Below, one piece after another: positions 21,501-31,273 of a DNA stretch of 64,000 nucleotides (positions within the stretch are counted from its first letter, which is position 1; each line of letters begins with the position of its first letter). Source of the stretch: Diphasiastrum complanatum (lineage: Eukaryota; Streptophyta; Lycopodiopsida; Lycopodiales; Lycopodiaceae); assembly GCA_029204225.1 (NCBI GenBank), contig CM055108.1, forward strand, positions 15,710,722 to 15,774,721, read 5' to 3'. Position numbers and translations under genes: made by a program. Under the pieces are notes generated by a model. The model was given only the letters and a program-made list of their open reading frames with translations, did not search any database and was not told the origin of the DNA.

Positions 21501-22626
21501 GGCAACACAACATCATTCAATCCTGCCATTGTTCTGATCCGTAACAATTCTTAGCAACCTGATTTTCCAGCAACCAGTATGTTATTTCAGCCAGTGAACA
21601 GTTCTAAAATTCCAGTGAACTGTTTCAGGTCAGCAAACAATTTAGGTCTTTCAACTCAGTGATTAGGTCAATAGCCAGATCAGCGATCTGATTCCCATCA
21701 ATCAGCATTCTGACTGTAAACAGCCAGCAAATTGATTTTTGTCCAGCGATCTAATTTCTGTCCAACGATCTAATTTCTGACCAGTGAACTGATTTCTCTC
21801 CAGCAAACTGATTCGAGTCTGATTTTTGATCTAAACCACCTCCTGCAACCTGTAACAGTAGTGCGCCAATCTGTCTTGTGAACTGCGATCGGGTTTGTCT
21901 CGTACACATGCTATTTGTGACCTCCAATCATTAACAAGCTAATCTGCAAACAGCGATTAGATCTGATCCTATAAACAGCGAACAAGTTCCCACAGATTCA
22001 GACAGTGAATAATTGATTCTAGCCCAACAATCAACATGCAGCCAATAATCCAACATGCAGCTGCAGCCAGCGATCCACTCGAATCTACTTCTTGCAACCC
22101 TGCAAAAGCAAACTCTCTCTCTCTCAAAAATTCTTGGCTCTTGACAGCTCCATGATCACAAAGCCTGCTCTGATACCATGTCAGAATTTGTCATACACTG
22201 GAATAATCTTGTGGTGGGGCGCCAGCCTACATATATACTTTCTCTAATCTATGTAGAAAGCTAAAATCACCAAGCTAATAGCAGAACAACAAAAGCTAAT
22301 TGCTAAAATTACTACCTCTATTGGGTAAAGACCAAGGTGAATTTCTAAGTCTACTAGTAGTGCGCTCACTTACATGCATAAGCAATAAAAAAACGAATTT
22401 ACTATAAATAATAATGGCCCCTATAATAGCATGCAGGCAAAGCCAAACTATCATTAAGGGGTATCAAATAAACACTAATATTAGGGTTGGTAACTGCTTC
22501 TATTCTTAGCAAAAAATGGTCTACTGACTGTTGATTGGGTGTTGTTGCAGTGAAAGTGGCAAGATTTCTCTGGAGCTTCTTGATGAAGCAAGAAAATCAT
22601 TTGGCACAGACGAAGATATCCTCTTG
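12588..22626 (+). CDS. GC1: GC1/GUCD1-like gene (guanylyl cyclase 1 family, PF09778), partial, six exons
   Basis: Six exons (12588-12699, 13730-13804, 14601-14689, 14874-14935, 19789-19861, 22551-22626) join into a single 162-codon frame. Each has AG/GT borders and the split codons fit (S, G and S across junctions). Diagnostic text: SIWTIDLAHLL, ITIGANPVLAVETFYK, RSISGEELS, NTGYTGHYIVICGYD, DEFEIRDPAS and EARKSFGTDEDILL, the signature of plant GC1 and animal GUCD1. The plant protein was reported to make cGMP in vitro. The family is thought to have a papain-like fold, whose His and Asp would be those of GHYIVICGYD and EIRDPA; the partner Cys (WDCGLAC in relatives) lies in an exon left of the window. 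The last exon was not located. Introns reach 4.9 kb and hold antisense TE pieces. The gene appears intact where visible; identification is from memory of the family. Confidence 0.88.
13730..13804 (+). CDS. GC1: GC1-like exon b
   Basis: 25 whole codons: DNMEEDGERVNKLFEKA, then PQAGIQIQ, matching the family's E-R-V-N-x-L-F segment. Acceptor CTCTTGCAG, donor CAG/GTAATA. Confidence 0.88.
14601..14689 (+). CDS. GC1: GC1-like exon c
   Basis: 29 codons plus two bases: WRSISGEELSMLILSGQYLA then ITLVDKRKL. The first residue is W where relatives have C (CRSIS). Acceptor TTTCACAG, donor CAG/GTTTTT, which is weaker than the others. Confidence 0.85.
14729..14780. repeat. (AC)26 microsatellite
   Basis: Perfect dinucleotide run in the GC1-like intron between exons c and d, starting 40 bases after the exon c donor. 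It is the cause of a long H-T/C-V open frame on both strands that is not a gene. Confidence 0.97.
14874..14935 (+). CDS. GC1: GC1-like exon d
   Basis: The first base completes a Ser codon (AG+T). It then reads HPWIEDLCLVECCGLNTGYT and one base of the next Gly. Acceptor GTCTGCAG, donor CAG/GTAAGA. Confidence 0.86.
15080..17760. other. Intron DNA, no recognisable gene
   Basis: AT-rich, with scattered short frames and no recognised protein. At 16,697 the phrase TGTTGCGTCGG resembles the start of the LTR of element F (36,723), a possible old LTR remnant. Confidence 0.4.
17765..18440 (-). pseudogene. Ty1/copia gag (C-terminal) and protease fragment
   Basis: Minus strand, right to left: gag text LHEEMWRVNLSKREEFQEHA, a damaged zinc knuckle CNYYGKYGHFAFEC (the second Cys is Tyr), then protease WWYIDSGASKQMTPHRDWFD (~18,010-18,030) and LPSGEFKVINNVLYVPRLAK (~17,815-17,880). 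The D-S-G-A active site is intact, but frames change along the way and gag is cut off at about 18,440. Antisense to the surrounding GC1-like gene. Confidence 0.8.
18441..18895 (-). repeat. Probable copia LTR between two coding fragments
   Basis: On the minus strand the start is fixed by a polypurine tract (ATTTGAGGAGGG) followed by TGTTAGAAATAAATGAC at 18,895. A weak primer-site-like AGATCTAGTTATCA lies at the left border near 18,440. It contains the (GA)n run. The left fragment is gag-protease and the right one is RNase H, an order expected when two elements share one LTR. Confidence 0.45.
18498..18549. repeat. (GA)26 microsatellite
   Basis: Uninterrupted dinucleotide run inside the LTR-like stretch. 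Confidence 0.97.
18896..19060 (-). pseudogene. Ty1/copia RNase H C-terminal fragment
   Basis: The minus strand reads LEYCPTEDNIADLFTKALPR, then VRFEALCKALNLIPRVGV and a stop region at the purine tract FEEGV. This is the usual end of copia pol (D-I/L-F-T-K-x-L). Homology is lost to the right of about 19,060, so only the tail remains. Confidence 0.85.
19061..19788. other. Intron DNA, no recognisable gene
   Basis: Short frames at 19,104-19,289 do not resemble a known protein. The T-rich tail leads to the exon e acceptor. Confidence 0.4.
19789..19861 (+). CDS. GC1: GC1-like exon e (conserved His/Asp region)
   Basis: Completes Gly, then HYIVICGYDIDTDEFEIRDP and AST. It holds the most conserved block of the family, including the His and Asp expected at a papain-like site. 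Acceptor GAACAG, donor CAG/GTGCAA. A 4.85-kb intron containing copia debris precedes it. Confidence 0.9.
21095..21529 (-). CDS. Gag (N-terminal part) of copia derivative J
   Basis: 145 codons from ATG 21,529 (MAGLNDVVLPESSKLDGTNY). It holds LDGTNYNIWKFKMQNIL, WDILKNLYETVNQSR and LTNKLHTLKMDIGESLTDYM, the standard Ty1/copia gag (UBN2-type) core. It stops where the internal deletion begins, before any zinc knuckle, so nucleic-acid binding is missing. Whether it still makes particles is unknown. Frame open throughout. Confidence 0.75.
   Translation of the reverse strand: MAGLNDVVLPESSKLDGTNYNIWKFKMQNILQGQEYWEIVTGVEIPPNTYRELREYQRRRRKAHHIINLSVRDTIIPHIRDAARPKEAWDILKNLYETVNQSRILFLTNKLHTLKMDIGESLTDYMGYLFTSYFTMQEASYIRR
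21722..21816. repeat. Five 19-bp tandem repeats in the leader of J
   Basis: Units start at 21722, 21741, 21760, 21779 and 21798, consensus GTCCAGCGATCTAATTTCT. Looser relatives (CAGCGATCTGATT, CAGTGAACTG) extend to about 21,560-22,080, so the whole leader appears built from this unit. Confidence 0.85.
22551..22626 (+). CDS. GC1: GC1-like exon f
   Basis: The first base completes Ser, then ESGKISLELLDEARKSFGTD and EDILL. Acceptor GTTGCAG, donor TTG/GTGAGT at 22,627. The frame would stay open into the intron through a GA repeat, but relatives continue L-I/V-S-L-E, so a further exon is expected downstream. Confidence 0.86.
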
Positions 22627-22654
22627 GTGAGTTGTGCATTTATATGTGTGTGTG

Positions 22655-22656
<2 letters not shown>

Positions 22657-22714
<58 letters not shown>
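22657..22714. repeat. (GA)29 microsatellite just after an exon
   Basis: Uninterrupted run beginning 30 bases downstream of the exon f splice donor. Confidence 0.97.
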
Positions 22715-22716
<2 letters not shown>

Positions 22717-25700
22717 AAAACCAAAGCTCCTCTTGACAAGTCAAGACCAAACCTTTTAAACCCTTTATTCATAAACCAAGGAAAAATAAAGGTGAAAAAT
22801 ATTCACAATTCACATAAGGGTTTCAAGACATCCAATTGGTACCTGCCACCATCCCACCACACAAAATTGCGCAAGTTAGCACAATGAGGAAGACATGTGT
22901 CAACGCTGAATGTTAGTTGTTATCCATGTACAAAATAAGTTCACCAACTTGATAGCTTGATTCTAGTTTGAAATAATTAGTCCAGTCTTCCCCTTCAAGC
23001 TTACTTTTTAGCGATAAGCTAAACCCCGACTTCACCGTATCATGAATTTTGTTATTCTGATCAGTATTACGGTACTGATCTTAAGTTGCTTTAAGCAAAT
23101 CGGGTAAGCTTGGACCCATACGAAGGTATAAGGCCAAATCCATGCTATACAAACCCTTATACCCGTCGTATGTCTTCGACAGGTTGTGTACCAGTGTCAT
23201 CACAGCGTATCCATGCTTTCCAAGAGTATACAAGCTAAAACTCTACTTAAAATACGTAAAACCTGACCGTGCAGTTATAACACGTCATAACATCCCTGTT
23301 CCTATATGTATACATTGTAGAGTTAGCCAGAACATTCAAAATGGGATTAGGGTAAATCCATGTCGTTCCAATCCCTATGAATGTAAAAACTCTTGCACAA
23401 ATTGATGTGCTCCGAGAGTACTCCGGCTGTAAACCCTAATTTTTTCGGACCTTAACATACATTCACATTGACTCAATCAAAAAAGAACTGCAGAAAGAGT
23501 ATATTTGGGTTTACTAGTCTAGTTGTCAAAAGTGTAAGCTTTGATTTATGTTTTGTTCAATACACCGATACAGAACTGTGTATAACTAGGTGTTCAAGTT
23601 TCCATACGTAGGCAGAACACATCTTAGGAACTAATCATCAATGCATAGTATCTCCTGTTGTATTATCCTTACTCATATCTTTTAATCTAACATTGTCCTT
23701 TGAATATGTGCAACTTGAACTTGTTTAGAGCTCATACCTGAATAGGTGTTGTTGAGGGATTCTTGTGACGAGTGATGATTCTTCCACAAAGTGTGTATCT
23801 TCTTACGGTTTACAACGTAAAGCAAGTCCAAGTCTATGTTTCGAAATGAGTTTCAAAGGCCCTAAGAATAGTGTTAAACCTTGCACCATAGATTTGCTTT
23901 GTAGTGCAAAGCCTATTTGTGTATTGAAAACGATTCCTACACATTATGATAGACTAATAGCAATGCATTCCTTACTGCTGTATTTAATACATGAATGAAG
24001 CCAATGCCTCTTGTATTCATACATGAACCAGCAATGTTCGAAACTCGTGTATCAAATGAAAAAAAATGTCGACGATTCAAGTGCCCAATGTAGTATAAGA
24101 AGCTAGCTGAAAAGAACATAGATCTAACATTCAGTTGTTATGTAAAGTAATGCCCATTCTTATATCTATGCATTTATGAAGGATGAACAATATATAGTGT
24201 GAAACAATGGCAGCTGGTCTATCGCTGTCCAACCAGCTCTGAACCACATCAAAGTGGTCACAAACGTTATGTGAAAAAGTTCATAGATATATGTTGAAGT
24301 ACAGTGCTAACGTTCATTATTGGCATCGTTACAAAAATTAGCATGCTTGTTAACAATATCCTCTTCTAGCAATGCATATACAGGTATAAGTTTCATAAGT
24401 CTGAACCAACCATCAAAAGCTATACTGTAAATATCAGTGTGTTGTAAGATAATATGATTCAAACATTTTTCCAAAGATTGTCGTAGAAATTTGCTTTTGA
24501 CTATAGTGAAATTTGTAGAAACAACTAGTCAATCAACATTTTCATGAAAACAATTCCTTCGAAGATTTTTGGATTGAGATAATAGCAACAAAAATGTTTG
24601 AAAGAGTTTCCAAACATGTGTTCAAACTTGGACAGTTCAGGTGGTCATTGAACTTTATAAAATAGCTTGAAATGGGAGATTCAAGAGCCATTGCTTGAGG
24701 CCATATTGCTAGTTCAAAGTTCTACTTTGTCAAAAACATTTGCAAATTGTTTTCACTTGTAGGTCAATACAATTCTCTGTTTCTGTTGTGACTCTGTGTC
24801 ATTTTGCGATTATAAAATTAGACAATATAAAGACACCAACACTAATTGCTAAATTGCAAAAAAGATATTGGAGTAAGTTTGATTCAAGTAAAGAAGTTCA
24901 AGACATCAAAATATCCTCAAATGATTTATATTTTTTTACATATCTTGAACAAGTTCATATTTTAGCACTATAAAAGTGAATCAATCTCCATACCTCTTGA
25001 CACCTTGTAAATACTTCATACAATAATTTAGTTTTCATTGCAAGTAGTTTTTACCAAAGTTAAGCTCTTAGTGCAAATTATTTCTCAAATAAACAATCAA
25101 TGTATATGTTGAAGTTTATATTGTAGTTGTGCTAAAATTCCCACATACTTATGTATTCTGATATGCCTTGCACAAGCCTTTGGTTTCAATGTGCTCGCAT
25201 GATTTGTATGTTCTTACATGTGTTTGAAGTTGGAATTTGCTATTAGGTTTGATATTTGACACAAGTGTTAGCCAACTCAAAGAGTCAAATTAGACAAAAT
25301 ATGATTCTTAATTACGTATGTAAAGTTGGTTATAGTTTCAGAAGGTTCAAAGTTTAGAAGACTTGATTTCATTAGATTTTGTACAGTCATAATTACTTTG
25401 TATGCTAATTTTTAACAATTGTCATCCACATAAATTGTTGACATAGAAGTCTTCCATTGTTGCATGGCTTTTGTTGAGAGAGCTCTACTGTGGTACCTAC
25501 TGCACTTAGCCTAATGCCAATTGATGTGCATATGAACTCTTAGAGATAAATAGCTATATGACTAGTCATGTTTAGTATTTTGTGGCAATATATGATTTGT
25601 ATCTTGGATGTAGTATAGTTTATATATTTCTAAGTTGATTCCTTTACTTTGAATGCTAAATTGTTTTGATTGGACTTAGTTTTTGTTGTATTTATGCGAT

Positions 25701-28700
25701 AGTTCGATATCAAACTTTACTATATTTGAGCTATATCTTGTTCATGTAGACTTGTGAAATTTTAGCAGATATGAGTTTCATGATTTATTTGAGTTGCATG
25801 AGTAACTTTATGTTGTGTTAAAGATCAACTAGTCCTTTCTACTCGATCAACTTGATGAATAGAATGTGCTAGCCTACATATGACAAATGTTGATGGATTT
25901 TATTTTTAAATGATTGTAGAACTTATTAGAGAAGCGTTTGATGAAATTCTAGCTAAACAATCATATACATCTACAACAATGACGAATTGAATTTGGATAT
26001 TTATGCATGTAGGTTTCCTTGGAAAATTTTGAGCCTACAGTGGGATAAATGAATGTGATTTCTTTCCATCTACTTGAAAGTACATAAGAAGCAAATTCAT
26101 GATTTCCTTTGCTTAGCATGATTGCCATGCTACATGTTTCTAGAAGCTTGTACAAAAGCTAGTAGCATGAGACATTTTTTGAATCATTGACTATTTTTTG
26201 TGACAACATTAATATTTATAGCTCCATTAATGTCGTTGTACACATTATTTTATTTTGTTTTATGAAATCAAGTTGATTATTGAATTTATCTTCTTTGTAA
26301 TGGGTTTGAATTGCAAGTTAAAAACTTGGAAATTCTCATGAATGTTGTTTTTTTTTGTCTTGCTTATATTATTGTGAAGTATAATTGATAAATATAAATG
26401 TTCTCATGTACTAAGAAACACACCATGTGAAGTTGTTATCTATTGGACATAACACTTTTTTTTGTGCTTTTTTTTTTCGGGGCGGGGGGGGGGAGTTCGT
26501 CCCTATCTCACCAAACAAAAAAAAGAAGATTGTTTTAAGTAGAAATTTTAAGATAGAAATGAGCATAAAAAATATGGTTTACCATTAAAATTGATGACTA
26601 TTATCAAACTTCAACATTTACAATGTGTTTTTTTAATTGAGAGTTCTTTCAATAATTCAAGAGATTAGAAGTTTTTGAAAAAAATATAACCGTCAAGCAT
26701 GATTTTATAGGTTTCCCTCATAGAATTCTAGAAATTTAATTCTTGGCTTTGCATGTTGCAACTTGTCAATATAAAGCTCCTTTAGTTCGACTTTAAAGCT
26801 CTTGGAATCTCTAATGAACGTGCATTAGTCATTAAAAAAGACAAGTTTATTGATATCCTATTGTCCAGTTATTGACATATCACAGATTAATTATATTCAC
26901 CCATTAGAATTTTATGTTCATGATTGGGTATGACCAAGTTAGTTGTAGGTGGTAAAGTATAGTTTGCTTGTGTGAAAGTGGTCATTTTCCTTTTGTAATC
27001 CCTTAAAAGAGTTTCACATGCTATATGAGGTTTGTCATTTGATAGATCCCTTTTCAAGAAAGTTCATTGATGAGCATATTGTTGCAAAGAATCAAAGTCA
27101 CAAGTACACGGAATTTGGTATCCAAGTAAGATGTGTGTAAAAGAAATGGACTAGTAGTGTGGAAACTTTGAGCTAGCAAGAACATATAGTGTGGAGATTG
27201 AAGATGTAGGGTTATCTTTGCTATGACCCATATGTAGATGGCAATTGGGGCAACTGGATTAGCTTATTTTGTAGGAAAGACAACAATCTCTACAAGATGC
27301 AGGAAATAATCCATCCATTTGTTTCCTTCCTATGTAACATTGCATTGAAGAGTTCTTTGTGGATTCCATAGAATCATGATCTCATATAATCCAAACATCA
27401 AGTTTAATTCAAAGGATTGACATGTTAGAAAACGTTGCAACAAGAATTGAACATTTATGTTCTACATCGCATTAGAATCCATCCACATGCATCTTGTCAT
27501 AGGGTAAGGTCATCATTAACAAGGATCAACAAGATGTTGGACTACAAACTCTTGGAAGGTACTAATGATAAAGATTAGGTGAATTTTCTAGAAGCTATTA
27601 TAATGCACTCAAGAATTTACTCAAATGATGCAAATAACACCATAGAATGGTGGAAGTGTTGTGTGCACTAAAAGCACTTAAAATAATGATTGTTTTTCTT
27701 TTGAGTTAAAAACAATGTAAGGCCCCATTTCATGTGGTTAAGGGCTCAACTTGTTGAACGGCATTCATTATAGCTTGTGAAATCTCAAGTTTAGTGAACA
27801 ACCACTTGTTGGTATCATGTGTCTTAACAATTTACCCTCCAAGCCCATAGCTTTTGTTTGAATATTTTTGGGATTTATTCACTCATTTGAATAGAAGAGT
27901 GTGAGAATGATTCCATCTTTGTTGTCTTATGTGTGAATGCTTTTCTACCTTGTGTAAATGTGTGAATAATGTGAGGGAGGAGAACATTTTTGTGCCATTT
28001 AATTTTTTTTGACATGTAGTGAGTGATCATGCACCTATTTGTGATATGTGAATGATTTATGCTCTTTATGGAAGATTGCATATTCTTCACAAGCACTTAC
28101 TATAAAATACAACAATAAAATAAACGTGAGGTAATTGGCATTGTTAGATCAAAGACATACATTCAATTCTTCATTGCATCAAGACTACATCTTTTTTCAT
28201 TTTTGCATCAAGCTGGTTATATTTAAACTCATCTTGAGAAAAGGAAATTGGGCGGCTCCTTGGACTAGGTAGGATAATGAATTCAAAAGCCTCTAGCAGG
28301 GAAGATTGATCTTGTATAGAGAAAATCATCAATAGGAAATAAGTCGTTGAGTCATCAACAAGAAGTGAGTAGAGGCTAATTTTAATTATTTTGCACGTCC
28401 AAAGGGATTGATTGTATTATAAGTTTTTAATCCTACAAAAAATATTTTAATCTTACAAAGAACATTAGTTGCATGTCACTTTTTGTTGATATGTTCAATT
28501 AGAGATGTCTCTGTCTATTAGATCTATTTATATATAATTGTGGATTCTATATCCTAAACACTTGAGAAGGAAGTTCAATGACAAATAGCAAATGTATATC
28601 ACATTCACATTTTGTTTTTTTTGACAATGTCATTAGGGAAAGTGGTGTCATCTTGAGTAGATCATTATGTAATTATTTATTTGTGATTTTGCAATTCCTT

Positions 28701-30330
28701 TGCTTGATTTAAATGAATATACTATTTGTTCACCATTATGTCAATTTATCTATTAGATAAATATTCACACTTTTTTTAATATATTTTTTCCAATCTTCTT
28801 GATTAAAGTTCTGAATATCCTTTTGTAAACTGTTCAGCCAATGTTTGCTAGTCAAAATAGTTGAACTTCTCAAAATTGTTCACCTATACGCATTCACATC
28901 TTATGACACTTTTTGCTATGATATAATTTTTGTAGAAAAAATTCTAGTGAAATAGTTAGATAAAAGTTTGTAAAGACTTGGCAATTATGTTAAGTTTGAT
29001 TGTTTGTTGTTAAAAAACTTTCTAAATATCAAGAATCATCATTCACCACCAATACAATTGTGAAGCCTAGAGCCACATTTATGAGACTAAATTGTTTATT
29101 AAAGTTTCATCGTCTACCTAGTATGATCATTCAAATAAGCCATTTACTGATTTGAAAATTTGTTCAATCGTACGTAACCACCTTTGCCACCTACACTAGA
29201 GTGTGTCATGCTAAGATTTTTTTAGAAAAATTGTTCCAACATTCATTGGTAAACACTTTGGAATCATTACCAACAAACATGTGTCTTTAGTACAATGAAA
29301 ACACCTAGTTGTCTAGTCCAATGACTATTTCGAGTGGCTAATATTAATCCATTCATCTAGAAAACACGAAATAATATATTGACATTTGTGATAGTACATT
29401 TGATAATTTTGGATCTTGACATTAGTGAACCACATCACATCTTGTCTATTATGCCACATGTTACTAATGGATGTGTATTGTGCCATCTAATTTTATTGCA
29501 ATTATGATCAATGTTCACTCCATTTCTAAAAATGTAAGGGTTTCAAGATACATTATTTATGGAAATTATAAGAATTTTCTCATCATAATCATATTATATT
29601 TTTTTGAAACATCATTACAGTATGACATCATATTATATTAGAAACATGCCTTATCTTTCACTCCACTTTTCTATTTGTTCACAATTAGGTAACATGAGCA
29701 TGTTAATATTATCGTGTAAAAAGAATGTGAGTGTATTTGAAACACCCTTTCCTTGTGAAACTTAACCATTGACATGTTCATTGTCCTAATCTAGAAGTGG
29801 TGAGATTCAATAGATACAAGAATCCCATAATTAGAATAGTTACAAGCCAATCCTCTACAATTCTATCTTTTGGCCTTGTCTTTTGTCTCACAAAGTTTTT
29901 GAAACTTAAATAAAAGGCCTAAAAAATAACATTCATTTTGTGTGCATAGGTTTTGCAATAGAAATTTCATTAACCAAAAATAGATTGCACTACGATATTT
30001 TGTAATGTTATGAACTCAATCACATACACTGATATCAATGAAGTATAAATAGACGATATATGAAGCAAATGATAGGCCCTTTCCAAAGAATGACCAAAAG
30101 TATCATGTAATATCGATGGCTAAACCCCGCCCACAAGGAGCTTGAGCGAAACCAAGTCAATAAGCTAAGAAATGAATGTTTCTATTGTTTATTTATAGGA
30201 TTGAAACTCCAAAACACGATTCAAATAGTCAATGGGAGGTAGAACTTTTGGAGGAAAAATTGTGTGCCCACCTATTGGACCCCCACTCCAAATAATTAAC
30301 TAATAAAACTTGGCCTTTGGCCAAAATGAA
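22715..30330. other. 7.6 kb AT-rich DNA, no recognisable gene
   Basis: No frame longer than 87 codons, and none resembles a known protein. A homopolymer patch (T run then G-rich, 26,469-26,494) stands out. The last GC1-like exon should lie in or beyond this stretch but was not found. It may be a long intron or intergenic DNA. Confidence 0.5.
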
Positions 30331-31095
30331 TGATGGGGCTTGTTTTTACAAGGAAGAGTTGCCCTCCAAGCTTTTGAGTTGATGTCCACCAATGCCTCCA
30401 AAAAGCCCTCCAAGGTGCCCCCTCCAATGTCTCTAAGATTCTTCCAAAGTAGACAATCAAAGTGGCCTCAAGAATTCACCACCCAACCATTTCTAGATCC
30501 ATGCACAAGCAAGCCTATCTAGCACCCCCTTGCTTCACCACAATCACTACCATCATAGACACAAACATACTCAAGATCCTATCCCCATCTATGCCAAAGA
30601 TGGTGATCCTCACAAGAGTAAGCAAGCAAAAAATGCTCTCTACTAGCCTTCCACAAGCCAATGAGAAGAGGGGAAACAATGGAAAGGCCAAGAGCCTCAC
30701 AAGTTAGTGGAATGTCAAGAGACACCTTCCATAACTTATGTTTCTTGGATAACTACTTCCTGGTTGATTTAGGAACATCAAGAGACCCTAGTAGGTGTGC
30801 CCTCCTACTAGGTCCCAATGACCCACATGGGATGGCTAATTTTGGCCCAAGGCCAATTATGTGATCATGGCTCAAGGTTTAACAAAATGACCAATACCAT
30901 GGTAAGCTAACACTTCACAAGGTTCCATACCTCCATCCAAGGCATAGACACCTTCATGCCCTTATCCAAGGACTCAAGTACCTTAATCCAAAGGCACTTA
31001 TCCTTATCAAAGGGTGACTCGCCATTTAGCCTCCCAAATACTAAATGTGCACATAGGGGTTATTGAAGTACTGCTAGTTACATAGGAATGTAACA
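30331..31095 (-). repeat. 3' LTR of gypsy element C (left end approximate)
   Basis: The right end is sure: on the minus strand a purine tract (AGGGAGAAGGAA) is followed by TGTTACATTCCTATGTAAC starting at 31,095. The left end is a guess at TGATGGGGC (30,331) because no second LTR copy is in the window. Confidence 0.5.
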
Positions 31096-31273
31096 TTCCT
31101 TCTCCCTAAACTTAAATTTTTTCTTGTAAGGAAAAATTTGAAAAATTCTTATGGAAATCAGCATGCTTTTCCTAGGTATCTTCCTCTTCTGACTTGCCCT
31201 TCCACCTGACTAAAAATTTCGGAAGCACCCTATTCCTTAGAGTTCTTTGTCGGCTATTAATAATTGTCTCGGG
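31096..31273 (-). pseudogene. Chromodomain end of gypsy element C pol
   Basis: The minus strand reads ETIINSRQRTLRNRVLPKFL, VRWKGKSEEEDT, a stop in place of W, then EKHADFHKNFSNF. This is the C-terminal chromodomain of a chromovirus polyprotein. Its N-terminal side is cut at TCGGG (31269-31273) by element D and resumes at 33,603. Confidence 0.85.

Larger units (their letters stand above)
20471..22453 (-). mobile_element. Gag-only copia derivative J in the GC1-like intron
   Basis: Left LTR 20471-20862 and right LTR 22179-22453, similar text with TG...CA ends, flanked by near-matching target repeats TTAGG (20466-20470) and TTAAG (22454-22458). The primer site GCTCTGATACCA at 22167-22178 (minus TGGTATCAGAGC) gives minus orientation. 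The right LTR lacks about 110 bases present in the left (after TTTGTCATAC). Inside are a leader, a gag frame and a short piece reading PRWYYKTIKDSV, like the segment just before copia RT. Integrase and RT are gone. Non-autonomous, and antisense to the host gene. Confidence 0.85.
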
